A DNA stretch of 64,000 bases, taken from assembly GCA_963750045.1 (NCBI GenBank), contig CAVVPD010000007.1, positions 620,001-684,000 of the forward strand, in the 5' to 3' direction. Numbering within the stretch: the first letter of the stretch is position 1; every line of letters starts with the position of its first letter. Source of the stretch: DASUAS01 sp963750045. GTDB taxonomy: Bacteria; Actinomycetota; Acidimicrobiia; IMCC26256; DASPTH01. Below the pieces are notes generated by a model. The model had not been told where the DNA came from. It ran no database searches and worked only from the letters and a program-made list of their open reading frames with translations. The position numbers and the translations under genes were made by a program. Below are positions 48,683 to 58,643 of this stretch, piece after piece.

Positions 48683-48729
48683 CCGGGCAGTCTGCCGCCC
48701 GAAGTAGGACTCAGACCAAATTCCGCGCC

Positions 48730-50445
48730 TCAGGTGGCCTCGTAGAGCTCCTCGCCCCGGCGCAGGCGGGCGGCGATGTCGACGGTGCGCGAGAGCTCAC
48801 GGCGGGTCGGGGTGTGGGCGGCGAGGAAGCGGGCCAGGCCGGCCAGGACCAGCACGCCTTCCTCCGAACCCGCCGGCCAGGCGTGGAACTCGCCGACCGC
48901 GGCCTCGAACACCTGGTACCAGTGGAACTCGGCGTCCTCGCGCAGGAGCGCGTGGCCGAGCGCGGCGACGAGGCGCGCCGGGTCGCCGCCGCCGCGGAGG
49001 AAGCCGGCGGCGATCGCACCGGCCCGGTCGACACCGCCCTGGATCTCCCAGCACTCGTCGAGCTCGGCGACGTCGCCCGACTGCGCGTCGGGCAGGCGCG
49101 CCGCGGGAACGTTCAGGAAGCGGTCGAGGTAGACGCGCAGCGCGCCGTGGACCAGCCCGCGGTGGAGCTCGGGCGTCGGGTTGCGATCCAGCGCTCGGTG
49201 GAGCGCGTGCGCGGCCGTGAACGCGTGGTGCACCGTGTCCCAGTCGCCGAAGTCGTTCTGGGTGTGGAACCTCGTGATGCGCAGCGCGGCGGCGAACGCG
49301 AGCGCGCGCCCGAGCTGCGCGGGTGCGGCGCCGGTGGTGATCGCGTCGAGCAGCGCGTTGACCACCCGTTCGGGATCCTCGTCGAGCAGCTGCCACGCGA
49401 GACCGGTCACGTCGGTGAACGAGCCGTGGCGGGTGGCGCCCGCCGCCAGCGCGGCGGCGAGTCGGGGCTGGGTGCGCGTGATCAGCACCGCGAGGTCGTG
49501 CGGGTGGCGCCAGGTGCCGTTCTGCTCGGACCAGCTGGCGGCCGCGGTGCCGCGCACCAGGGTGGGCAGGACGTCGGGCGCGGCCTTGCGGCCCACGTAC
49601 CCGAGCGACTCGAACGCCTTGTTGGTGAAGTCGATGGTGTGCCCGCCGTCGACGAACACGTGGTCGGTGACCGCGGCGAACATCATCCGCTCGACGTCGG
49701 CGAGCGGGCCGGGTGCGGTGAGCGCGGTCGTGAGCACGAGCTCGGCGGCGTCGCCGGAGCGGGTCTCGACGAACCGGCGGTACCACTCCGCCAGCCGGGC
49801 GCGCTCGATCTCGCCCCCGTCGTCGAACGCGCGCACTGGGAACCGGGGCGGATGGTTGCGCGTGTCGCGCGCCACGAACGCGAGCCCGTGCACCAGCGCC
49901 TGGGCGCGATCGGCCTCGTCGAGCGACGGCAGCACGTTGGCCATCGCGATCAACACCGTGAGGCCGGCGCCCCAGCCGGTGTCGCGGTAGCGCGTGCCGA
50001 AGGCGACACCCCGCCGCACGATCTCCTCGGGCGCCACTCCCGCTTCGAGCAAACCGAGCACCGACTTGGCGAGCACGAGCGAGAGGCTCGTCTCGAGGCC
50101 GTCGTCGAGCCGCCGGAACAGCTGGGTGACGGGATCCCCACCGTGTCGTTCCTCGACGAACACGTCGTCACCGTCGACGCGAACCTGGAAGCCGCGGGCG
50201 TCGTCGGCGAACGGGTCGAGGGTGCAGCCGGTGACGAGGTCGAAGCGGGCGTGGTGCCAGTGGCAGGTGACGAGGCCGGCCTCGACCGTCCCCTGATGGA
50301 GGGGGAAGCCCATGTGCGGGCAGCGGTCCTCGATCGCCCAGGCCCGGTCGTCGGCCCAGAACACCACCACCGGCAGCGACCCGACCTTGGTCAGCAGCCG
50401 GCCGGCCGTGCGGAGGTCTTCGAGTGATCCGGCCCGCACCTGCAT
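48730..50445 (-). CDS. N-terminal Rieske domain fused to a large helical domain
   Basis: A 571-residue protein. Residues ~1-105 are a Rieske [2Fe-2S] domain with the complete ligand set Cys42-x-His44 and Cys61-x2-His64 (CPHMGFPLHQG ... CHWHHARFDLVTG). The remaining ~460 residues are almost wholly helical, with no oxygenase iron site (the D-x2-H-x4-H motif of Rieske oxygenases is absent). Repeating histidine-bearing helices occur (FHTQNDFGDWDTVHHAFTAAHALHRAL, EFHWYQVFEAAVGEFHAW). I do not recognise the C-terminal domain. It could be an electron-transfer protein or a novel oxidoreductase. Confidence 0.75.
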   Translation of the reverse strand: MQVRAGSLEDLRTAGRLLTKVGSLPVVVFWADDRAWAIEDRCPHMGFPLHQGTVEAGLVTCHWHHARFDLVTGCTLDPFADDARGFQVRVDGDDVFVEERHGGDPVTQLFRRLDDGLETSLSLVLAKSVLGLLEAGVAPEEIVRRGVAFGTRYRDTGWGAGLTVLIAMANVLPSLDEADRAQALVHGLAFVARDTRNHPPRFPVRAFDDGGEIERARLAEWYRRFVETRSGDAAELVLTTALTAPGPLADVERMMFAAVTDHVFVDGGHTIDFTNKAFESLGYVGRKAAPDVLPTLVRGTAAASWSEQNGTWRHPHDLAVLITRTQPRLAAALAAGATRHGSFTDVTGLAWQLLDEDPERVVNALLDAITTGAAPAQLGRALAFAAALRITRFHTQNDFGDWDTVHHAFTAAHALHRALDRNPTPELHRGLVHGALRVYLDRFLNVPAARLPDAQSGDVAELDECWEIQGGVDRAGAIAAGFLRGGGDPARLVAALGHALLREDAEFHWYQVFEAAVGEFHAWPAGSEEGVLVLAGLARFLAAHTPTRRELSRTVDIAARLRRGEELYEAT

Positions 50446-50553
50446 GGCCCCGACGATACGACCGCTCGCCCCGCCCGCCCAGCCCCGATCTGGTCCCCGA
50501 CCGGGCGCGGCGACTTAACTCACGGAGTCCCACCGCCGCGGAGCACGGAGACC

Positions 50554-51418
50554 ATGGCCGAACCGACCCGGAGCGACCCGTTCATCGGTGAGCGCCATTC
50601 GATCAGCGACCTCGACATCACGACCGAGCAGGTCAGCACGACCTGCCGCGCGCAGCCTCTCGCCCGTCACCGACGCGGTGCGCAACGAGGGCGGCGGTGC
50701 CGCGCTCGGATACCTGGTGTCGCTGGTCGACGCGAATGCGGCGCTCGTCGCGCTCTGCGCCGCCCACCCGGACTGGACCGCCACCGCCGACCTCGCGCTG
50801 CACGAAGCGCGCCCGCTCACCGGGGGCCCGGCCGTCGTCGAGAGCCGCCTCGTGCGCGCCGGCTCCAAGCTCGTCGTCGTCGGCACCGACATCTACGACG
50901 GCGCCGGGATCACCGACCTCGACGAGCTGGGCGACCCGATCGCCCTCACGCACGTGGCGACCGGTCTCGCCACCTTCGCCCGGGTGCCGGGCTCGGCCTC
51001 CGGGGTGTCGGGCACGTTCGACCCGCTCGGCCTGGTCGGGCAACGGCGCCGCATGGAGCCCGTCGACGGCCTCCCGGTGGAACCGCTGCTCGAACGCTGC
51101 GGGCTGCACGTCGTCGACGCGCCGGGAGGTGTGGTGGAGCTGGCGAACTCGCCGTACGTCGCGAACAGCATGGGTGCGATCAACGGCGGCGTGCTCGGCA
51201 TGATCTTCCAGGGCGCGGCCGAGGCGGCCGTCCCCGGCTTCGTCGCCACCGACATCCAGATCCACTACCTCGCCCAGGCCCGCACCGGACCCGCTCGCAC
51301 GCACGCGGCGGTGGTGCGCGACACGGACGACCACGTCGTGTGCCGGGTCGAGGCGGTCGACGCCGGCAACGACGGCCGCGTCCTCGCGCTGGCCACCGTC
51401 ACCCTGCAGCGGCGCTGA
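50554..51418 (+). CDS. Hotdog-fold thioesterase-like protein, one frame break
   Basis: About 287 residues. The first 33 codons (MAEPTRSDPFIGERHSISD) and the remainder are joined by removing one C near 50653 (GCGCAGCCTC should read GCGAGCCTC). The repaired protein shows two hotdog-like halves: the first around ALGYLVSLVDANAALVALC, the second NSMGAINGGVLGMIFQGAAE with VATDIQIHYLAQARTG, which matches the PaaI/YdiI-type active-site helix and strand. It would hydrolyse acyl-CoA thioesters; the substrate is unknown. It is divergent from the Rieske gene with a 108-base gap. Confidence 0.75.
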
Positions 51419-51436
51419 AGGCGCTGTGGGCACACC

Positions 51437-53384
51437 TCAGTCCCAGAGGTAGTCGGCGGGGACGAACTCCTTGGTGTAGTTCCAGTACGTGGGGATCGGC
51501 CACGGCGAGAGGGTGAACACCTTGCCCTCGGCGTTCTTGAAGTGCGAGTGCTTCACCGACTTGTGCGCCCACACCATCTGGGAGATCTCGTGCTGGTAGA
51601 GCTCGGCGTACGCGTCGTGCACCTCCGGCTTGGGCTCGAGCGTGCGGTGCCCCGACGTGAGCAGCTCCCGCAGCGCGCCCATCACGTAGTTCACCTGGCA
51701 CTCGGACTGGAAGATCAGGCTTCCGCCGTGCGCGAGGTTGGTGCCCGGGCCGTAGAGGCAGAAGAGGTTCGGGAAGTTGGGGACGGTGATCCCGTAGTAC
51801 GCGGTCGGCTCCTCGCCCCACTGCGCGCGCAGCACCGCGCCGTCGCGGCCGACGATGTGCATCGGCCAGAGGAAGTCGTTGTGGCGGAAGCCGGTCGCGT
51901 AGCAGATGACGTCGGCCGGGTAGAAGGCGCCGTCGCTCGTGACCACGCCGTCGGCCACGATCTTCTCGATGGGCGTGCGCACCAGCTCGACGTTGGGCTT
52001 GCGCAGGCACGCCAGCCACGAGCCGTTGTCCTGCAGCATGCGCTTGGCCGTGGCCGGGTAGTCCGGGATGACCTTGGCCTCGAGCTCGGTGTCGCCGCCG
52101 AGCTGGGCGCGCATCAGGTGGGCGAACAGCTCGCCCGTCTCGCGGTTCGTCTCGCTGATGGCGTGGCCGCCGTCGTCGTAGTTCGGGTCGATGCGCGACC
52201 GCTCCATGGCGAGCCCCGACCCCGGGTAGAAGGTGATGAAGCGGAACCAGCGCCCGTAGAACGGCAGGTGCCGCATCGCCCAGCGCTCGCCGTCGGGCAC
52301 GGCGCGGTGGTAGTTGGGGTTGGGGAACACCCACTGCGCGGTGCGCTGGAACACGGTGAGCTGCTCGACGTCGTCGGCGATGGTCGGCGCGATCTGGAAG
52401 CCGCTGGCGCCCGCGCCGATCAGCGCGAACCTCGTGCCCCGGTAGTCGACCGACTGGTCCCGAGCGCGCCGAGTGGAACGACGGGCCCGCGAAGTCGTCC
52501 ATGCCGGGGATGTCGGGGAGCTTCGGCTGGTTGAGCGCGCCGACGGCGCTGACGATCGCGCGGGCGTCGATCACCTCGGTGCTGCCGTCGGGGTTGGTGA
52601 CGGTGACCGACCAGCGGCCGGTGTCGTCGTCGAACACCGCCGACTCGACCGTCGTGTCGAACCGGCAGTGCTCCTCGATCCGGTACTTGTGCATCACCCG
52701 GTCGAAGTAGGCGCGCAGCTCGGGGTGCTGGGAGAAGTACTCGGTCCAGTGGTCGGCGGGCTCGAACGAGTAGCAGTAGAAGTGGCTGCCGATGTCGACG
52801 CGCGCGCCGGGGTAGCGGTTCTCCCACCACGTGCCGCCGGGGCCGCCGTTCTTCTCGATGATGGTGAACGGGATGCCCGCCTGGAGCAGGCGGATGCCGG
52901 CCAGCAGCCCGGCCTCGCCGCAGCCGATCACGACCACGTGCGCGTCGGCGCGCACGTCGTCCGGGATCTCGTCACCCCAGGTGATCGCACCGGCATCGGC
53001 GCCGTCGAGGTGCAGGTCCTCGAGGAACATGGGCGCGACGTCGTCCGACACCGGCGCGCAGGCGAGAAACGCCATCATCTCCCGGATCACGTCGTCCGGC
53101 GGCGGGGGCGGCAGCACGCAGCCGCCGTCGCGGTAGGCGACGATCGCGGGAAGGGCACGCCGTCGCGCCTCGGCCATCATCTCGGGGCTCATCGAGCCCT
53201 GGTAGTCGTTCAGGGTCGACGCCTGCGGGCGCAGCTCGGTGCGGATCCACGACGGGTCGCCCGTCATGTGCACCAGCGAACAGAGCAGCGCGGGGACGCT
53301 CAGGTCTTCGAGCGCGGCGGCGATGGTGGCGTCGTCGTCGGTGAAGGGTCGCCCGGCGTGGGGGTTGCGCTCGGCCTCGGTCAT
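51437..53384 (-). CDS. Flavin-containing (Baeyer-Villiger type) monooxygenase
   Basis: About 648 residues after removing one base near 52462. The N-terminal ~130 residues form a helical extension. The FAD Rossmann motif is VVVIGCGEAGLLAG and the NADPH one lies at the repaired junction (ALIGAGASGFQ). The BVMO fingerprint FxGxxxHxxxW is present as FAGPSFHSARW, with the tryptophan restored only when the extra base is removed. A second ATG motif-like segment, CYATGFRHNDFLWP, and CLYGPGTNLAHGGS follow. It would insert oxygen into ketones using NADPH and O2. It is followed on the same strand, upstream in coordinates above, by the UDG-like gene. Confidence 0.88.
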
Positions 53385-53434
53385 GCGTACAGGCTCGCCG
53401 ATGGCGACGGCATCCGCCAGCCGGGAAGGGGCCC

Positions 53435-54207
53435 CTAAGCCCCGCGGCCGTCTGCATCCACTCCCGGTGCGCCTCCTGGTAGCGCTGCGGCGCGGCCGGA
53501 TGCGCGAGGGGCAGCCACTCGACGGCGCGACCGTCGAGGCCACCGTTGAGCCGCGTGCCGTAGCCGACGACCTCGAGCTGGTCGGGGCCGGCCGACAGGA
53601 GCTTGCCCATCACCCGCAACGCGGCGTTGCCGAGCGAGACCACCAACTCGGGTTCGCAGGTGGCGAGCTCGGCACGGAGGCGGTCCTTGTGCCACGACCA
53701 GCACTCGCGCACGACGTCGTCCTCCGACGGGTGACCGCGCAGGCTCCACGCCGGCCAGCCGTAGCGGTGGCGCGCCGAGTCGTAGGAGTCGGCCAGGCCC
53801 TTGCGCGCCCCGTTCGACAGCCGGTAGGTGTCGAGGCATTCGGTGATCCACGTGGTGTCACGCGTGCAGTCGAGCGGCGCGAGCACGTTGACGTCGACCC
53901 ACTGGCCCGCCGTGCCGTTGAACTTGGGCGCGGGCGCGAACGTGCCGTGGGTCGCGGGGTCGAACCCGTTCGCCGCGATCCACGCGGCGACGCACTCGCG
54001 TGCGTCGGCGCCGTTCCACAGCGGTGCCGGCTCGTCGGCCACCGGGAGCGCCTTCACCTGGCGCAGCCGCGAGCCCTCGGGCGGGATCCAGCGCGCGTGC
54101 AACGCGGACGGGTAGGCGCCGAGCACGAACACCGGGCGCGGACCGTCGGCCGACGGCGGGCGCGTCGTCGCCTCGGCACCGAAGGGAAACCGCTCGGGTT
54201 CGCTCAT
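53435..54207 (-). CDS. Uracil-DNA-glycosylase-superfamily-like protein
   Basis: About 257 residues. The opening FVLGAYPSALHARWIPPEG and the later PELVVSLGNAALRVMGKLL and VEWLPLAHPAAPQRYQEAHREW follow the plan of the UDG superfamily (motif 1 with G-x-x-P, a V-x-L-G strand, then H-P). Catalytic Asp in motif 1 is replaced by other residues, so glycosylase activity is not assured. One base missing in the C-run at 53440-53443 would place the stop TAG at 53437-53435; without this the frame runs on into the monooxygenase gene. The ATG start (MSEPERFPFG) is used. It may be a DNA-repair or unrelated hydrolase relative. Confidence 0.65.
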
Positions 54208-54279
54208 CGCGGTGCACTCCCCGCTGCCGGGATGTCGAAGGTTGGTACATTGCGCCCACTCGGACGAGGGGGGAACGTC

Positions 54280-55383
54280 ATGCGGTTCGGCCTGTTCCTG
54301 ATGCCGGAGCCATTCCCGTGGTCGAACTGGACGTTGTCGTACGACCTCAAGCTCGAGGAGATCGTCGTCGCCGAACGGTTCGGCTACGACGAGGTGTGGA
54401 TCGGCGAGCACCACACCGGTGCGTACGAGAACATCCCGGCGCCCGACATCTTCATCGCCAAGGCCTCCGCGCTCACCCACCGTATCGGGCTCGGCACCGG
54501 GACCATCAACCTGCCCTACCACGACCCGTTCATGGTGGCGGAACGTCTCGCCTTCCTCGACCACCTCACCCACGGACGCCTGATCTACGGCTTCGGCGGC
54601 GGCGGGCTGGTGAGCGACCGCACGTTCTTCCAGGTGGGCGACGAGGCGGGGCCACGCATGCGCGAGGCGCTCGACATCATCGAGCTGCTCTTCTCGACGA
54701 CCGAGTACGTCGACTTCACCGGCAAGTTCTGGGAGCTGGACCACAAGCGGATCCAGGTGCGCCCCTACCAGGAGCACCCGCAGTTCTCGATCGCGGGGAT
54801 GTCGGGCACGCACAACTTCGAGCTGTGCGGTGAGCGCGGGTACGCCGCGCTCAGCATCTACTTCACCCCGGTGCAGATCGAGGACAACCCGGGGATGCCC
54901 GACCTGATCGCGCAGGGCGACGCGATCGTGCGAGCCGCCGAGGCCGCGGGACGCGATCCGGTGCGGGCGCGCGACGACTGGCGCATCTGTCGCGAGGTCT
55001 ACGTCTCCGACTCCAAGAACGCGGCGATGGCCGAGATCCGCGAGAGCCTGCAGCAGTCGTACGACTACCTGTTCAAGATCGGGCTCGCGCCGCTCATGAA
55101 GCGCGACGCGGCGATGCCCGACGCCGAGGTCACGTTCGACTGGATGGTCGAGAACGTGCCGTGGATCATCGGCTCGCCCGAGGACTGCGTCACGCAGGTG
55201 CGCGAGCTCGACGAGCACGTCGGCGGGTTCGGCTCCCTGTTGTTCAACTCGCGGGAGTGGGTGACCATCGATCGCTGGCACCGCTCGCTCGAGCTGTTCG
55301 CCCGTTACGTGTCGCCGCACTTCCGGGCGCGCGACGACCAGCGCTTCCGCCGCGAGCTCGCCGACGACGCCCTCGGCGCCTGA
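54280..55383 (+). CDS. LLM-class flavin-dependent oxidoreductase (luciferase-like)
   Basis: A 367-residue TIM-barrel flavoenzyme of the bacterial luciferase superfamily. The start MRFGLFLMPEPFPW and AERFGYDEVWIGEHHTGAYEN are the family N-terminus; GIGTGTINLPYHDPFMVAERLAFLDHLTHGR follows, then GKFWELDHKRIQVRPYQEHP. Members use reduced FMN or F420 for alkane, aldehyde or sulfonate oxidations. The ATG lies in a good AGGGGGGAACGTC context. Actinobacterial members often use F420, but cofactor choice cannot be read here. It is divergent from the UDG-like gene. Confidence 0.92.
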   Translation: MRFGLFLMPEPFPWSNWTLSYDLKLEEIVVAERFGYDEVWIGEHHTGAYENIPAPDIFIAKASALTHRIGLGTGTINLPYHDPFMVAERLAFLDHLTHGRLIYGFGGGGLVSDRTFFQVGDEAGPRMREALDIIELLFSTTEYVDFTGKFWELDHKRIQVRPYQEHPQFSIAGMSGTHNFELCGERGYAALSIYFTPVQIEDNPGMPDLIAQGDAIVRAAEAAGRDPVRARDDWRICREVYVSDSKNAAMAEIRESLQQSYDYLFKIGLAPLMKRDAAMPDAEVTFDWMVENVPWIIGSPEDCVTQVRELDEHVGGFGSLLFNSREWVTIDRWHRSLELFARYVSPHFRARDDQRFRRELADDALGA

Positions 55384-55417
55384 CGCCGGTTCCCGGTCGG
55401 CGGGGAGGCGGTCGGGG

Positions 55418-56581
55418 TCACGTCTCCATCCGGATGTGGCGGCCGCCGTCGACGAGGCGGATGACGGCCTCGCCGTCGAGCAGCTTGCGCATCCCCGCGC
55501 CGGCGAGCGCGGCGCGCCAGCCGACGTCGAGGCGGCCGGGGCGGCCGTAGACCAGCGCCTTCACGTCTTCGCGCGTGGCGAGCAGCTGCTTCTCGATGCG
55601 CTCGGTGCGCGCCAGCTCCGCCGCGTAGGCGACGAGCAGTGACACCGCGGCGTCGAGCTCGGGCCCGTCGGCGGACTTCTCGGGTTGGCGCACCTCGCTC
55701 TGGGACATCGCCCGCCCCGCCTCCACCGCCGCGAGCAGCTCCGTCGCCACCTCACCGGGCATCCGATTGACGCCCCGCAGCGCGAACACGTCGTCCTTCG
55801 TGCGCGGGGGACGGCCGACCACCGCGGCGAGCGCGAGGTCCGGGAGCACGAACCGCGGGAGCACGTCGAGGCGCTGGGCGCGCCGCTCGCGCCACGCGGC
55901 GACGGCCTGCGCGACCCGCGCCTTCTCGCCCCGCATCGAGTTCGCGCCCTTGACCTTCCACCACGCGGTGTCGGCGTCGACCCGCCGCTCCGGCGCGGTC
56001 CGCATGAGCTCGCACTCGCTCGCCGCCCACCCTTCCCGGCCCAGCTCCCGCAGCCGGTGCCCCAGCTCCAGGGCGAGGGGGAAGAGGTACTCGACGTCGG
56101 CCGCCGCGTACCTGCGGATCGCGGGGGTGAGCGGCCGCACCGTCCAGTCGGCCAGCTGCTCGGACTTGTCGAGGCGCACGCCCAGCAGGACCGACACCAA
56201 CGACCCCAGCGACGGGAGCCCGAGGCCGACGAAGCCGGCGGCGAGCTGCACGTCGAACAGCCCGGCGGGGCGGGCGCCGACCGCGCGCTCGAGGATCGGG
56301 AGGTCGCTCGCGCCCGCGTGGGTGATCATCGTGGCGGGCGAGTGGAGCACGTCGGCGAGCGCGCGCACGTCGCACGCGAGCGGGTCAACCAGCGCGACGC
56401 CGTGCGGCCACGACACCTGCACCAGGCAGAGCTTCGCCCAGTAGGTGCGTTCCGACATGAACTCGGTGTCGAGCCCGTAGGCCGGCTCGTCGAGCAGCAC
56501 CTTCACCAGGTCGGCGAGCGCGCGGTCGTCGTCGACCCAACGGATGGGTACCGCCTCGCCGATGTCACCCTGACCCGTCAC
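55418..56581 (-). CDS. rnd: Ribonuclease D with HRDC domain
   Basis: A 387-residue 3'-5' exoribonuclease of the DEDD-y class involved in trimming structured RNAs. The exonuclease motifs are visible: YGLDTEFMSERTYW (Exo I D and E), THAGASDLPIL (Exo II) and RYAAADVEYLFPL (Exo III Y-x3-D). The C-terminal ~120 residues carry one or two HRDC-like helical domains (RKDVFALRGVNRMPGE-type). The GTG start at 56581 is chosen because CAGGAGCACGC precedes it; an in-frame extension of 18 residues is not supported. It is divergent from the GrdB-like gene. Confidence 0.9.
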   Translation of the reverse strand: MTGQGDIGEAVPIRWVDDDRALADLVKVLLDEPAYGLDTEFMSERTYWAKLCLVQVSWPHGVALVDPLACDVRALADVLHSPATMITHAGASDLPILERAVGARPAGLFDVQLAAGFVGLGLPSLGSLVSVLLGVRLDKSEQLADWTVRPLTPAIRRYAAADVEYLFPLALELGHRLRELGREGWAASECELMRTAPERRVDADTAWWKVKGANSMRGEKARVAQAVAAWRERRAQRLDVLPRFVLPDLALAAVVGRPPRTKDDVFALRGVNRMPGEVATELLAAVEAGRAMSQSEVRQPEKSADGPELDAAVSLLVAYAAELARTERIEKQLLATREDVKALVYGRPGRLDVGWRAALAGAGMRKLLDGEAVIRLVDGGRHIRMET

Positions 56582-56654
56582 GCGTGCTCCTGTCCGCGAC
56601 CCACCACGAACGCGGCGGGACCGGCAGCCTCGCACGTGTGCCAGACTCAGGCGA

Positions 56655-57803
56655 ATGAGCGACGCACCGATGAAGAGCTACGCCGCCGGCGTCCCGGTCC
56701 CCGACATGGGCGCGCTGCCCTGGACGAACCCCGGGCCGCTGTCCGAGTCGCGAGTGGCGATCGTGACCACCGCGGCGCTCCACCTGGCCGACGACGACCG
56801 GTTCACCAACGACGACACCACGTTCCGCGTGCTGCCGCGCGCAACCGGCGCGACCTCGTGCTCGGGCACTACAGCCCCAACTTCGACCGCAGCGGCTTCG
56901 GCGCCGACCTCGACGTGGTGTTCCCGATCGACCGGCTGGAAGAGCTGGCGGTACGCGGGGTGATCGGATCGGTGGCGCCCCGCCACCTCGCGTTCGCGGG
57001 GAACCAGGAGGACACGCTCACCGGGATCCGCCTCGACAGCGGGCCGCGCGCCGCGCAGCTGCTGCGCGACGACGCGGTCGACGTGGTGCTGCTCACGCCC
57101 GTCTGACCGCTCTGCCCGCGCACCGTGTGTGCGCTCTCACGCATCATCGAAGCGGCGGGGATCGCCACCGTCGCGCTCATGTCGGTGCGCGAGGTCGCCG
57201 AGCGCCTGCCCCCACCGCGCGCGCTGTTCGGCGACTTCCCCCTCGGCCGGCCGCTCGGCCGCCCGGGCGATCCGGAGTTCCAGCACGACGTGCTCGCGCT
57301 GCGCGTTCGCGCTGCTCGACGCGGAGTCCGGGCCGGTGCTCGCCGACCATCCGGTCGTGATCGAGTCCGACGACGTGCCGATGGAGTGCGCGCTGCCGCC
57401 GCGCTACGACCCCGCGCTCCCCGCCGCGGTCGACGAGGCCATGGGCCTGCGTGCCGCGTTCGACCGCCGGCTCGCGCATCGGGGCGTGACCTCGGTGGGG
57501 CGGGTGCTCACGCCCGACGACGTGCCCGACGCCCTGGCCGCGCTCGCCCGCATCGCCGACGGTGCGAACTGGAAGGAGGCGGGCCTCGCCGGCGACCCGG
57601 TCCGGGTGAGCCACGACATCCGCGCCTACTACGACGAGGCCGCGCAGGAGCTCGTCGACCGGCCGCCCGACGCGGGCCGGTTCGAGGCCTGGTTCTACGA
57701 GGAGACCGAAGCGGGGCGCACGCTGCTCGCGGCGCGGGCGACCATGCAGCAGCAGGAAGCACCGTTCCCGCTCTGGTTCTACATGGCGCGCGCGACCCGC
57801 TGA
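56655..57803 (+). CDS. GrdB-family (glycine/betaine/sarcosine reductase B-like) selenoprotein, TGA at 57104 read as Sec
   Basis: About 382 residues when TGA 57104-57106 is read as selenocysteine (Sec151). The protein before it ends DVVLLTPV and the same frame continues, without loss of phase, PLCPRTVCALSRIIEAAGIATVALMS, then ALFGDFPLGRPLGRPGDP. This LTPx-U/C-PxC context with a following alpha-helix is the redox motif of the family, where both Sec and Cys forms are known. Two base errors are also present: a missing G near 56842 and an extra G near 57304. The gene is divergent from RNase D and its 3' end overlaps the convergent hotdog gene by 25 bases. No selenocysteine machinery lies in this window. 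Confidence 0.7.
57104..57134 (+). promoter_or_regulatory. Selenocysteine UGA and candidate SECIS hairpin
   Basis: Directly downstream of TGA 57104-57106 the bases GCGCAC-CGTGT-GTGCGC (57118-57134) form a 6-bp GC stem with a 5-base loop holding G and U. The loop begins 17 bases after the UGA, within the distance range of bacterial SECIS elements. The stem lies inside the coding sequence, as expected for bacteria. Structure is judged by eye. Confidence 0.5.
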
Positions 57804-58574
57804 CCCCCGATGGTGGTGAGGGAGACGATCCGCTCCTCGGCGCCGGGCTCGACGATGGGCACGCGCACGACGACACCGGCACGCTCGCCGGGGAGCACCT
57901 CGCCGGCGGCGCGCACCGGGCCCGTGCGCACGCGGTTGAGGTAGCGGATCTCGAGGTCGAAGATCTCGTGGTCGCCGCGAGCCTCGAGCGCTCGCTCACC
58001 CGCGAGCTCGGCGAGGAGCGCCTGCGCCCCGCCCTGGATGGTGCCGGCGGGGCCGTTGCGGACGGCTTCGTGCGCGTCCATCTCGTAGACGCCGGGTTGC
58101 GGCTCGCTCACCATGAGCGAGTCGTCGTAGGAGTCGGCGCCGAGGGGCGTCAGCGGCATCTGCTCGCGCAGGAGGCTCGCCTCGGGCAGCAACCGGTTGA
58201 TGAAGGTGACCATGGAGCGCGGCGAACGGGCGCCCGACGTCGCCGGTGTGGAGGAGGGTCTCCCCGACGAACAGCCGTCGGCCGACCTTGATCGGCCGGC
58301 ACACCAGGAACATGGTCCCGTCGGCGGGGGTGCGGTCGAGGAGCGTGACCCGCAGGTCGACGGTCGGGTTGATCACGCCGTGCGCGGGTGACCCCGCGAC
58401 CATGTCGACCAACGTCGCGAGCACACCCATGCGCACGCGGTCGGTGCCGGGCTTGAGGAACGAGGGGAGGATCTCGACGCGCCCGACCGCGAGGTCGCCG
58501 TCGAGCGCCAGCTCGATGCCGAGCGCCCCCACGAAGCTCGGCGGCAGGAGCGCGTCTTCTTCGGTCATGGCCAT
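57779..58574 (-). CDS. Double-hotdog thioesterase-like protein, one frame break
   Basis: About 264 residues after removing one base near 58220. The N-terminal half reads GIELALDGDLAVGRVEILPSF, VRMGVLATLVDMVAGSPAH and VDLRVTLLDRTPADGT; the C-terminal half, starting SMVTFINRLLP, has GPAGTIQGGAQALLAELAGE and FDLEIRYLNRVRTGPVRA. Each half is one hotdog fold, as in TesB-like or double-hotdog thioesterases. The joining sequence FARSMVTF is restored only by the repair. The start is one of two nearby ATGs (58574 or 58568). Substrate is an unknown acyl thioester. Confidence 0.75.
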
Positions 58575-58643
58575 GGCGCACCTTCTCACCCGCGGGGCGG
58601 GCCGGGCCAAGCGGGTCGCACGACGCGGTCGCGCCGCGCCGCG

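Noticed and set aside
52972..54207. Fusion of the UDG-like protein with the flavin monooxygenase
   Set aside because: The open frame passes into the monooxygenase gene in a different phase from its real frame; a one-base change in the C-run restores a proper stop at 53435.
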